From contig CAZUAT010000070.1 in NCBI GenBank assembly GCA_964618415.1, positions 1 through 13,763 on the forward strand: DNA of 13,763 bases. Reading direction: 5' to 3'. The stretch comes from JACTMI01 sp964618415 (GTDB lineage: Bacteria; Acidobacteriota; Thermoanaerobaculia; Multivoradales; JAGPDF01). Below, in pieces: positions 1 through 6,087 of the stretch. Every line of letters begins with the position of its first letter. Position 1 is the stretch's first letter. Under the pieces are notes generated by a model. The model ran no database searches, had not been told where the DNA came from, and was given only the letters and a program-made list of their open reading frames with translations. Made by a program: the position numbers and the translations under genes.

Positions 1-249
1 GTTGACGAAGCCGCCGCGGAAGACGTCGAACCGGTACGACTGCGCGATGTGGCGGTGGAGGCTCTCGCTGTTGAACTGCGTCAGGACGTAGATATGGTCG
101 ATGCCGGCGTGGAGCGAGTTCGAGATCGGGATGTCGATCAGGCGGAACTTGCCGCCGACCGGAACGGCCGGCTTGGACCGCTGCTGGGTGAGCGGGAAGA
201 GGCGCGAGCCCTGGCCGCCACCGAGAATCGCCGTCACGACCCGCTTCAT
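1..249 (-). CDS. glgC: Glucose-1-phosphate adenylyltransferase (ADP-glucose pyrophosphorylase), N-terminal part
   Basis: Only the first 83 codons are present; the gene runs off the left edge. The enzyme makes ADP-glucose from ATP and glucose-1-phosphate, the committed step of bacterial glycogen synthesis in the cytoplasm. The N-terminus shows the nucleotidyltransferase signature GGGQGSRLFPLT (residues 10-21), followed by KPAVPVGGKFRLIDIPISNS (26-45) and IYVLTQFNSESLHRH, all characteristic of GlgC. The RLFPLT and LTQFNS wording resembles cyanobacterial and plant enzymes more than the E. coli type. The ATG is well placed: GGAGGT lies 7 bases upstream. It lies 64 bases downstream of the DUF1569-like gene on the same strand and could be co-transcribed with it. 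Family identity is very secure; allosteric type cannot be judged from this fragment. Confidence 0.95.
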   Translation of the reverse strand, partial: MKRVVTAILGGGQGSRLFPLTQQRSKPAVPVGGKFRLIDIPISNSLHAGIDHIYVLTQFNSESLHRHIAQSYRFDVFRGGFVN

Positions 250-313
250 GCCCGTGACCTCCAGTGAGTCGCGGGATTGTACCGGATCGGGCGCGGAGGC
301 GGCTGCGGATCGC

Positions 314-802
314 CTAGCGGCGCAGGATGTCGCGCACGATGGCGAGGTGGTGCGCCGTGTGCACCTCGGTCAGGCGCAGCCCCCGATCGGCCGACAGGCC
401 GCCGAAGATGTGGTGCGGGATCACGGGGTCGGGTCGCTCGAGCAGGTCGGTCCGCGTCGTGAGCTCCGCGAATCGGCCCCGCAGGCGCGCGACGCGCTCC
501 CGCAGCTCGGCGGCGCTCACCTGGCGGCCGCGAAACTGCGCCGGCGACTGGGCCACACCGCGCGGGAAGCGGCCGAGCGTCAGCATCAGCCGTCCCTTCC
601 AGCTCACGCCGCGCGAAAGCGCCTCGGGCGCCTCCAGGATCCGCTCGACGCACGCTTCGATGACGTGCACCACGTGCTCGAGCTGCTGGCCGACCGACCA
701 GCCGGACACGGCGTCGCTGCGCCGGTCGACCAGGCTGTCGTCCTCGGCGAGGTAGGCGGAGACCCGGTCGAGCTGCTGCAGGTTGGCGTCGATCCGGCGC
801 AT
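314..802 (-). CDS. DinB-like / DUF1569-family protein
   Basis: This 162-aa protein looks like a compact four-helix DinB/YfiT-type fold of the DUF1569 kind. What can be seen is an early W-x-x-x-Q-x-x-x-H pattern (GWSVGQQLEHVVHVIE, about residues 34-49), a KGR segment near 69-71, and a C-terminal HHIFGGLS followed by LTEVHTAHHLAIVRDIL. The last of these matches the histidine-rich closing helix of the family. In DinB-like proteins such histidines can bind a divalent metal, but no substrate is known for this group and I do not assign a reaction. The ATG has no clear Shine-Dalgarno sequence. The gene sits 88 bases downstream of the tRNA-Thr gene and just upstream of glgC on the same strand. The family call is moderately secure; the function is unknown. 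Confidence 0.75.
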   Translation of the reverse strand: MRRIDANLQQLDRVSAYLAEDDSLVDRRSDAVSGWSVGQQLEHVVHVIEACVERILEAPEALSRGVSWKGRLMLTLGRFPRGVAQSPAQFRGRQVSAAELRERVARLRGRFAELTTRTDLLERPDPVIPHHIFGGLSADRGLRLTEVHTAHHLAIVRDILRR

Positions 803-890
803 CGTCAGTCGATGGGTCGAGGGCTGGATAGATGCGGAAGTGGGGCTCGGGGGGGCCTGGACTCGGGCCGGCGGCGGCCGGGCGGAGGAC

Positions 891-965
891 TGGAGCCACC
901 GGTCAGAGTCGAACTGACGACCTGCCGATTACGAATCGGCTGCTCTACCACTGAGCTACGGTGGC
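891..965 (-). tRNA. tRNA-Thr (anticodon CGU)
   Basis: A complete cloverleaf can be drawn on the minus strand. The acceptor stem GCCACCG pairs with CGGTGGC, the D arm is GCTC/GAGC, and the anticodon stem GCCGA/TCGGC encloses loop TTCGTAA. The T arm GTCAG-TTCGACT-CTGAC is perfect. The anticodon CGT occupies 931-933 and reads ACG, so the tRNA carries threonine. The 3' CCA (891-893) is encoded in the DNA, and the discriminator base is T. Length with CCA is 75 nt with a five-base variable loop. It is a lone tRNA gene with a candidate promoter about 35 bases upstream. Confidence 0.97.
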
Positions 966-999
966 CTGACGTTCCGCGAGGACCGCGCGAGGCGGGCGC

Positions 1000-1029
1000 A
1001 GTCTACGCAATGGGCGGGTCGAGGCGCAA
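1000..1029 (-). promoter_or_regulatory. Candidate promoter for tRNA-Thr
   Basis: On the minus strand TTGCGC (1024-1029) and TAGACT (1000-1005) are separated by 18 bases. The -10 matches TATAAT at 4 of 6 positions and the -35 matches TTGACA at 3 of 6. Transcription would begin near 993, about 28 bases before the mature tRNA 5' end, leaving a short leader for RNase P to remove. The -10 form TAnnnT and the 18-bp spacing match the better pyrR promoter in this window. The assignment is tentative. Confidence 0.35.
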
Positions 1030-1067
1030 TCGGCGGGAGCGGCCGGCGGGGCCGTCCGGACACGAAT

Positions 1068-1098
1068 CGGCCCGCCCCGCAGCGCGCGGGGCGGGCCG
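1068..1098 (-). terminator. Perfect 13-bp GC hairpin downstream of the DUF2383 gene
   Basis: Arms 1068-1080 and 1086-1098 are exact reverse complements (13 bp, all G/C) around a 5-base loop. The structure begins 18 bases after the DUF2383 stop codon in the direction of transcription and sits before the tRNA-Thr gene. No T-tract follows; the transcript continues ATTCGTG. It therefore resembles the U-less intrinsic terminators or 3'-end stabilisers seen in GC-rich bacteria rather than a classical terminator. Confidence 0.65.
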
Positions 1099-1116
1099 GG
1101 CGGGCGAACGGCCGGA

Positions 1117-1566
1117 TCAGCCCAGCGCCTGCTTGAGGTTCGAGATCGCGTCGTGGGTCTTCATCTGCTCGGGCAGCAGCCGCTGCTCGACGAAGGCCCG
1201 CGCCGCCGGCGACAGGTTCTCGAGCTCGTCGATGTACTCGTCGCGGCCGTGGTCCTCGCCCTCCTCGAGGGCGGCGATCGCCGCCTTGGCCCCGAACGCC
1301 TTGGCGCCGCCTTCGACCAGCTTGGCGAAGCTGCCCCACAGGCCCGACTCGTCCGACGGGTTCGTCCCGCGCTGGATCAGTTCGTTGCGCAGCCATTCGA
1401 CGCGCATCTGGTGCGAGGCGCGCGCGGCGCGCAGCCGGTCGGCCGAAGCCGGGTCCTCGTTGCTCAGCTTCTCGAGCGCCTGATCGTAGGTCTCGACGGC
1501 CGAGATCTCACCGCGCAGAAACGACTCCAGCTTGTCGACGTCCTGTTCCACCATGGTCTTGTTCAC
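1117..1566 (-). CDS. DUF2383 (PA2169-type) four-helix-bundle protein
   Basis: This 149-aa soluble protein starts with LESFLRGEISAVETYDQALEKL (residues 13-34), the first helix of DUF2383 proteins, which adopt a ferritin-like four-helix fold. A second conserved block, EEGEDHGRDEYIDELENL (about 101-118), carries the acidic/His pattern expected on the third helix. Glu, Tyr and His residues in these helices could bind metal, but no activity is established for the family. The GTG at 1566 is chosen because GGAG lies 7 bases upstream; the next ATG (1554) would be too far away. The gene follows the BON lipoprotein gene after a 67-bp gap that contains a hairpin. Genes of this family often accompany stress or envelope genes, so co-expression with the BON protein is plausible but inferred. 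Confidence 0.85.
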   Translation of the reverse strand: MNKTMVEQDVDKLESFLRGEISAVETYDQALEKLSNEDPASADRLRAARASHQMRVEWLRNELIQRGTNPSDESGLWGSFAKLVEGGAKAFGAKAAIAALEEGEDHGRDEYIDELENLSPAARAFVEQRLLPEQMKTHDAISNLKQALG

Positions 1567-1573
1567 AGAGGTT

Positions 1574-1581
1574 CTCCTTCT
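1574..1581 (-). promoter_or_regulatory. Ribosome binding site deciding the GTG start of the DUF2383 gene
   Basis: AGAAGGAG on the minus strand, with GGAG at 1574-1577, lies 7 bases before GTG 1566. This is optimal spacing, and it argues against the in-frame ATG twelve bases further on. Confidence 0.7.
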
Positions 1582-1603
1582 GGTTGTGGGTTGAATCGGA
1601 ACT

Positions 1604-1627
1604 GCGCCGGCCGACGGCGGCCGGCGC
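1604..1627 (-). terminator. Perfect 10-bp hairpin between the BON and DUF2383 genes
   Basis: GCGCCGGCCG (1604-1613) and CGGCCGGCGC (1618-1627) are exact reverse complements around a 4-base loop. The hairpin starts 6 bases after the BON-gene stop codon and ends about 22 bases before the DUF2383 ribosome binding site. There is no U-tract. It could terminate most transcripts, or it could protect the 3' end of the upstream message and set unequal expression of the two genes. Confidence 0.55.
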
Positions 1628-1633
1628 CGGAGT

Positions 1634-2161
1634 TCAGCCTTCGACTTCCAGCTGATTGCGCACGCTGCGAACGCCGTCGCATCCGCGCGCGACCGTCTCG
1701 GCCTGGCGCTTCTCGGCGCTGCTGGCCACGATGCCGCTCAGCGTCACGATGCCGTCGATGGTGTCGACGTCGATGTCGCGCGCCTTGACGAGGTCGTCGG
1801 AGACGAGCGCCGTCTTCACCTTGGCGGTGATCGCAGCGTCGTTGAGCTCGGCGCGGGTCGACAGGTCGGAGCCGACCTCGAGTTCGTTCTTGACGCGGCG
1901 CACGCCGTCGGTGCCGCGCGCCAGCTTCTCGGCCTCGGCGCGCGTCGCCGCGTCGTCGACGATGCCGCTCAGCCGGACCTCGCCGTCGATCGTGTCGACG
2001 TCGATCTCGTGGGCCTTCACCTCGGGATCAGCGGCCAGCTTGGTCTTGACGCTGGCGGTGATCTCGGCGTCGTCGATCTGCTGGCCGGCCGTCTGCGTGG
2101 ACGCGCAGCCGGTCGCCACGAGACCGGCCACCAGCAGTGCTGCGAGAGCGTGAGATTTCAT
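1634..2161 (-). CDS. Two-BON-domain lipoprotein (OsmY-like)
   Basis: This 175-aa exported protein begins with a short signal peptide ending in LVATGC, so Cys19 is the probable lipidation site. Two tandem BON domains follow (about residues 31-100 and 105-174). Each has the order D-A-x-I-T-A-x-V-K-T-x-L, then IDVDTIDGxVxLSGIV, then A-R-G-x-D-G-V-R-x-V-x-N-x-L-E-V. BON domains are small alpha/beta modules thought to bind phospholipid membranes; in OsmY-type proteins they act in the periplasm during osmotic or envelope stress. GAGGAGG upstream supports this ATG. A longer frame exists but lacks a better start and would bury the signal peptide. The two domains are very similar even at DNA level, suggesting an internal duplication. 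It precedes the DUF2383 gene and follows smc, from which a hairpin separates it. Confidence 0.9.
   Translation of the reverse strand: MKSHALAALLVAGLVATGCASTQTAGQQIDDAEITASVKTKLAADPEVKAHEIDVDTIDGEVRLSGIVDDAATRAEAEKLARGTDGVRRVKNELEVGSDLSTRAELNDAAITAKVKTALVSDDLVKARDIDVDTIDGIVTLSGIVASSAEKRQAETVARGCDGVRSVRNQLEVEG
1730..2021 (-). repeat. Internal direct repeat encoding the two BON domains
   Basis: Matching stretches at about 1730-1789 and 1961-2020 lie 231 bases (77 codons) apart. They share GATGCCGCTCAG and GTGTCGACGTCGAT exactly. They encode the IDVDTIDGxVxLSGIV core of each BON domain. The repeat lies inside the coding region and is best explained by domain duplication. Confidence 0.7.
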
Positions 2162-2273
2162 CGTTCGTTCCTCCTCGGTCGAATGGATCGGCCGGCATTC
2201 ATGCCAGCGATCGACGAGGGGAGGAAAGAGCAAGGGCCGGGCCAGCTGCGCGAGCCCGGTGGGAGTAGGCGCC
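2162..2273 (-). promoter_or_regulatory. Leader and presumed promoter region of the BON lipoprotein gene
   Basis: This non-coding stretch lies between the smc hairpin and the BON gene. It contains the ribosome binding site GAGGAGG just before the ATG. An inverted repeat GGCATTCATGCC (2194-2205; 5-bp arms, 2-base centre) lies about 33 bases upstream of the start codon and could be a protein-binding site. I could not identify a convincing -35/-10 pair, and no sigma-54 or sigma-E element stands out. Confidence 0.3.
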
Positions 2274-2297
2274 GACCGACGCGATGCCGCGTCGGTC
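2274..2297 (-). terminator. Perfect 10-bp hairpin downstream of smc
   Basis: GACCGACGCG (2274-2283) and CGCGTCGGTC (2288-2297) are exact reverse complements around loop ATGC. The hairpin begins 33 bases past the smc stop codon in the direction of transcription. The following transcript (GGCGCCTACTCCC) has no U-tract. It is the likely 3' boundary of the smc message, separating it from the BON gene. Confidence 0.6.
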
Positions 2298-2330
2298 AGG
2301 CGGTTTGCAGAATTGTCCGGACTTCCGCGC

Positions 2331-5300
2331 TCAGGCGGTGGCGGCCTGGGGCTGGACCTCTTCGAGTTCCACCGCCACCAGCTTCGAGACGCCGCGCTCC
2401 TCCATGGTGACGCCGTAGAGCGTGCCGGCGACCTCCATGGTGAGCTTGTTGTGCGTGATGACGATGCACTGCGTCTCGCGCGACAGCTGGCGCAGCATGC
2501 CGACGAAGCGCAGCGTGTTGACGTCGTCGAGCGGCGCGTCGACCTCGTCCATGATGCAGAACGGCGACGGCTTGATGCGGAACAGCGCGAACAGCAGCGC
2601 GATCGCCGTGAGCGCCTTCTCGCCGCCCGACATCAGCATCAGGTTCTGCAGGCGCTTGCCCGGCGGACGCGCGACGATCTCGATGCCGCACTCGAGCAGG
2701 TCCTCCTCGTCGGTGAGGCGCATCTCGGCCTCGCCGCCGCGGAACAGCTCGACGAACGTCTTCGAGAACTGCTCGTTGACCGCCTCGAAGGTTTCGCGGA
2801 ACCGCGCGCTGGAGGTCTCGTTGATCTCCCGGATGGTCTGGCGGAGCGACTCGACCGACCGGGCGACGTCGCTGCGCTGCTCGCCGAGAAACTTCTGGCG
2901 CTCCTCCTCGGCGGTGTACTCCTCGGCCGCCAGGACGTTGACCGGCCCGATCGCCTCGAGCTGGTCGCGCAGGCGTGCCAGGTCGACCTCGAGTTCGGCG
3001 AGGTTGGCGGGCACCTCGCCCGGCACCTCGGGGAGCTGCTCGCTGCAGCGCTCCTGGAACTCGTCGGCCAGGTGGCGCGCGTCGTGCTCGAGTCCGGCCA
3101 GGGCGATGCGCAGCTCTTCGACTGCGCGCCGCTCGGCGTCGTGGCGTTCGCGCTCGGCGACCAGCGCCGCCGCGGCGTCGCGCACCTGCTGGCGTCCGGC
3201 GTCGAGGCGTTCCTCCTCGGCGCGAATGCGGTCGGAACTGCCCTCGGCCTGCTCGAAAGCGGCTGCCAGCTCGCGCTCGGCCTCCGCCACGGCCGCCTCC
3301 AGCTCGAGCCGGCGCGCCGCCAGCCCGGCGGCCTCCTCCTGCCAGGCGGCGGTCTGGCGCTGCGCCGACTCGCGCTCGCGCTCGAGCCGAGCCGACTGCT
3401 GCTCGATCGAGCGCAGCCGCTCGGTCAGCACGTCGAGCTCGCCGCGGCGGCCGGCGCCGAGAGCCCGCTGCTGCTCGCGCTCACCGCGCGCCGAGTCGAC
3501 CTCGCCCTGGGCGGCGTCGAAGGCCCGCTCACGGCCGGCGTGCAGCTGCTCGAGCCGCGCCAGCTGCTCGCCGAGCTCCCGCTGGGCCTCGAGGCGCTGG
3601 GCGAGATCGCGGTCCAGGGTCGCCCGCTCGCGCTGCAGCGCGGCCTCGGCCTCGGCGAGCCGGCGATGACGGACGGCGATCTCGTCGCGCCGCGAGCGGA
3701 CGACGGCGAGTTCCTGACGCAGCGTCGCCAGCTCCGACTCGTGGCGGCGGATCGTCTCGGCGCCGCGGGCCCGCTCGCCGATCAGCGTCTCGAGGCCGGT
3801 GCGAGCGGCGGTGAGGCGCAGCTCGAGGTCGGGGAGGGCGACGGCGAGGTCGGCCAGTTCGGTCGAACGCTCGAGCAGACCGGGCTGGGCCTGCTCGCCG
3901 ACCAGGCGGACCACGCCTCCCTCGGCGATGACGCGATCCCGGGCCACGAAGGTGGCGCCGGGGTGGCGCCGCGCCAGCCGTTCAGCGTCGGCGGCGGCAT
4001 CGACCAGCCAGACCGGGGGCAGAGCGCGCGCCAGATCACCGGCCAGGCCGAGCGCTTCGCCGATGCCGGCGACGATCGCCGGGTCGTCGGGGCGGCCCAG
4101 CGCGGGGGCGCCGTCGTCCGTGACGGGGGTGACGAAGCTCGCGCCGCCGCGGCCGCGCTCGGCGAGCGCGGTCGCCGCCGCCACGGCCGAACCGCCCGGC
4201 TCGACGACGACCGCGTCGACGAGCGAGCCGAGCCACAGGTCGAGGCTGCGCTCCCAGCCGCGCAGCGCGCGAACCTGGGATCCCAGGCGGGCGGCGGTGC
4301 CGAAGCCGACCTCGGCGAGGCGGTCGGTCAGATCCCGCCCCTCCTCGGCGGCCCGCTCGGCGACTTCGATCAGGAAGCGCTGGCGGGCCACGGTCCGCTC
4401 CCTTTCGTGCTCGAGGCTGCGCACCGACTCGGCCGCCGCCGATTCCTCGGCGAGCAGGCGGTCGAGCGTGGCGCGATCGGTGGCCAGGGCGGTCTCCCGC
4501 TCGGCGACCTGCTGTTCGAGCAGCCCGGCCCGCTCGCCGGACTCGGCGAGGCCGGTCGCCGCTTCGCCCAGCTCGCGGCCGCGCTGCGCCAGCTCGTCGA
4601 GCAGATGGCGCTGGCGGAAGCTGCCCTTCTCGCTCTCGATCTGCTCGGCGTGGATCCGCTGGCGCAGTTCGGTGAGCTGACCCAGCGAGGCGAGCAGATC
4701 CTGCCGGAGCTGCTCGAGGCGGGCTTCGCCGGCGGTGACCGAGCTCTCGATCTCGCGCAGGCGCGCGCCGTCGGCCTCGACCCGCTGCGCGGCCGAGTCG
4801 TGCTCGCCGATCAGCTCGGCGCGCCGGCTCTCGAGCTCGGCGAGCGTGGCGCCGTGCGTTTCGAGGTCGGCCTGCAGGCGCTCCGCGAGCGCCGCTCCGG
4901 CGGCGAGGCGCGAGTCGATCTCGGCGATCGTCCGCCGCGCGCCGGCGGCCAGCTGCTGCCGCCCTTCGATCAGCCCGGCGAGCTCGGCCTGCTGGCGCAC
5001 GCTGGCGGCCAGCGAATCGGCCTGCTTCTCGACCTGTTCGCGCAGGGCGGCGAGGTCTGCCTCGCCGCGGTGGATCGTCGCGGTGATCTCCTCCTCGCTC
5101 GACGTGGCCTCTCCGAGCGCGATGCGGCGGTCCGCCAGGTCGCGCGCGATGGCGGCCCAGCGGCCGAGATAGACCGTCCGCTCGAGCACTCCGAGCTCGG
5201 CGCGCTTCTCCTGGAACCGTCGCGCCGCACCGGCCTGGCGCTTGAGGCTGCGCAGATTGCGCTCCACTTCGCTGAGGATGTCGTCGAGGCGCAGCAGATT

Positions 5301-5861
5301 CTGCGTCGCCTCCTCGAGCTTCACCTCGGCCACCTTCTTGCGCGCCTTGTAGCGGGTGATGCCGGAGGCCTCCTCGAGCAGCCGCCGGCGCTCCTGCGGC
5401 TTGCCGGAGAGGATCATGCCGATCTTGCCCTGTTCGATCACCGAGTAGGCGCGCACGCCGAGCCCGGTGTCCATCAGCAGATCCTTGATCTCCTTGAGGC
5501 GGGTGACCTTGCCGTTGAGCCGGTACTGGCTCTCGCCGCTGCGGAAGACGCGCCGCGAGATGTTGACGCGGCCGTCGTCACTGCCGGCGAAGCCGGGGTC
5601 GGCCTGGAAGGTGAGCGTCACCTCGGCCATGCCGAGGGGGCGGCGCTTCTCGGAGCCGGCGAAGATGACGTCGTCCATCGTGTCGGCGCGCATCGACTTG
5701 GCGCTCTGCTCGCCGAGCACCCAGGTGATGGCGTCCGAGATGTTGGACTTGCCGCAGCCGTTCGGACCGACGATGCCGGTGACGCCACCGGCGAACCGCA
5801 CTTCGACCGGGTCGACGAACGACTTGAATCCCGAGACCTCCAGACGCTCCAGCTTCAGCAT
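2331..5861 (-). CDS. smc: Chromosome segregation ATPase SMC
   Basis: This 1176-aa protein has the full SMC layout and normal family length. An N-terminal ATPase half carries Walker A GPNGCGKSN (residues 32-40). A long first coiled-coil arm follows (about 165-510), then a hinge (about 520-650), a second coiled coil (about 660-1010), and a C-terminal ATPase half. That last part has the signature LMSGGEKAL (about 1076-1084), Walker B FCIMDEVD (about 1101-1108) and the switch histidine in ITHNK (about 1137). SMC dimers with ScpA and ScpB form the condensin that organises and segregates the nucleoid; scpA and scpB are not in this window. I chose ATG 5861 because the family begins MxLKxLxxxGFKSFxD and a GGGAG motif lies 8 bases upstream. 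Longer in-frame starts would add an unconserved extension. It is divergent from pyrR and apparently monocistronic. Confidence 0.98.
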   Translation of the reverse strand: MLKLERLEVSGFKSFVDPVEVRFAGGVTGIVGPNGCGKSNISDAITWVLGEQSAKSMRADTMDDVIFAGSEKRRPLGMAEVTLTFQADPGFAGSDDGRVNISRRVFRSGESQYRLNGKVTRLKEIKDLLMDTGLGVRAYSVIEQGKIGMILSGKPQERRRLLEEASGITRYKARKKVAEVKLEEATQNLLRLDDILSEVERNLRSLKRQAGAARRFQEKRAELGVLERTVYLGRWAAIARDLADRRIALGEATSSEEEITATIHRGEADLAALREQVEKQADSLAASVRQQAELAGLIEGRQQLAAGARRTIAEIDSRLAAGAALAERLQADLETHGATLAELESRRAELIGEHDSAAQRVEADGARLREIESSVTAGEARLEQLRQDLLASLGQLTELRQRIHAEQIESEKGSFRQRHLLDELAQRGRELGEAATGLAESGERAGLLEQQVAERETALATDRATLDRLLAEESAAAESVRSLEHERERTVARQRFLIEVAERAAEEGRDLTDRLAEVGFGTAARLGSQVRALRGWERSLDLWLGSLVDAVVVEPGGSAVAAATALAERGRGGASFVTPVTDDGAPALGRPDDPAIVAGIGEALGLAGDLARALPPVWLVDAAADAERLARRHPGATFVARDRVIAEGGVVRLVGEQAQPGLLERSTELADLAVALPDLELRLTAARTGLETLIGERARGAETIRRHESELATLRQELAVVRSRRDEIAVRHRRLAEAEAALQRERATLDRDLAQRLEAQRELGEQLARLEQLHAGRERAFDAAQGEVDSARGEREQQRALGAGRRGELDVLTERLRSIEQQSARLERERESAQRQTAAWQEEAAGLAARRLELEAAVAEAERELAAAFEQAEGSSDRIRAEEERLDAGRQQVRDAAAALVAERERHDAERRAVEELRIALAGLEHDARHLADEFQERCSEQLPEVPGEVPANLAELEVDLARLRDQLEAIGPVNVLAAEEYTAEEERQKFLGEQRSDVARSVESLRQTIREINETSSARFRETFEAVNEQFSKTFVELFRGGEAEMRLTDEEDLLECGIEIVARPPGKRLQNLMLMSGGEKALTAIALLFALFRIKPSPFCIMDEVDAPLDDVNTLRFVGMLRQLSRETQCIVITHNKLTMEVAGTLYGVTMEERGVSKLVAVELEEVQPQAATA

Positions 5862-5889
5862 GCCGACCACTCCCTCCGAGGATCGGCCC

Positions 5890-5919
5890 AAGGTAGCAGA
5901 ATCGGCCCGCCGACTACAA
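5890..5919 (-). promoter_or_regulatory. Candidate promoter for smc
   Basis: On the minus strand TTGTAG (5914-5919) and TACCTT (5890-5895) are 18 bases apart. Transcription would start near 5883, giving a leader of about 22 bases with the GGGAG ribosome binding site. Both hexamers are weak matches (3 of 6 each). The spacing and the TAnnnT form agree with the pyrR promoter. The -35 overlaps the palindrome at 5916-5927. Confidence 0.35.
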
Positions 5920-5927
5920 GATCTTGT
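5916..5927. promoter_or_regulatory. Palindrome ACAAGATCTTGT, possible operator
   Basis: A perfect 12-bp palindrome extends to an 18-bp imperfect one (5913-5930) with a single mismatched pair at 5915/5928. It is AT-rich against its surroundings and lies across the predicted smc -35 element, where a bound protein would block RNA polymerase. The cognate regulator is unknown. It could also be a simple transcript hairpin, though it would have almost no loop. Confidence 0.4.
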
Positions 5928-6026
5928 GGTGCCGACGCGCCGGAGCCCCATATATCCACGTAGGGCGGCGGGCGGGCGGGGCCGGCCCGGAGCCGCCTGC
6001 CGGCCTGCGGCGGCGCCGTCCCGGGT

Positions 6027-6056
6027 TTGACCGTGCGGCGGCGATCGCCATACGAT
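6027..6056 (+). promoter_or_regulatory. Promoter of the pyrR-pyrB-pyrC operon
   Basis: TTGACC (6027-6032, 5 of 6 to the consensus) is followed after 18 bases by TACGAT (6051-6056, 4 of 6). Transcription should start near 6063. This leaves a leader of only about 25 bases before TTG 6088, too short for a Bacillus-type PyrR attenuator. The upstream in-frame ATG at 6055 falls inside the -10 box and so cannot be the translation start if this promoter is used. Confidence 0.65.
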
Positions 6057-6078
6057 GCCGCTTCAGTCCGCCAACCCC

Positions 6079-6083
6079 GGGAG
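6079..6083 (+). promoter_or_regulatory. Ribosome binding site for the TTG start of pyrR
   Basis: GGGAG lies 4 bases before TTG 6088. The spacing is a little short, but no comparable motif precedes ATG 6055, which supports the later start. Confidence 0.45.
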
Positions 6084-6087
6084 TCCA

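Larger units (their letters stand above)
5862..6087. other. Divergent control region between smc and pyrR
   Basis: This 226-base gap carries the outward-facing promoters of smc and pyrR. It also holds a 12-bp palindrome, an A+T island CATATAT (5950-5956) that is unusual in such GC-rich DNA, and several GC inverted repeats. Among these are GGGCCGGCCC at 5979-5988 and a possible stem 5992-5997/6009-6014. I see no small gene and no PyrR-type antiterminator leader in it. Confidence 0.6.

Noticed and set aside
803..890. GC-rich inverted repeat downstream of tRNA-Thr as a terminator
   Set aside because: Only a 5-bp stem can be drawn with confidence, no U-tract follows, and such stems are expected by chance in this composition.
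101..1483. Plus-strand open frame running across the DUF1569-like gene, the tRNA and the DUF2383 gene
   Set aside because: It overlaps a tRNA and two better-supported genes on the other strand and has no family resemblance.
2259..5963. A plus-strand open frame of over 1200 codons antisense to the whole of smc
   Set aside because: It is an artefact of high GC and strong codon bias in the coiled-coil smc gene. Its translation is low-complexity (Leu/Ala/Gly/Glu/Arg), lacks any recognisable domain, and the opposite strand carries all SMC motifs in order.
6055..6087. ATG 6055 as the pyrR start
   Set aside because: It lies in the predicted -10 element, lacks a ribosome binding site, and adds residues not typical of PyrR.
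6063..6087. Possible PyrR-binding leader hairpin upstream of pyrR
   Set aside because: Only about 25 bases are available and the ARUCCNGNGAGGYU-type consensus is not matched.
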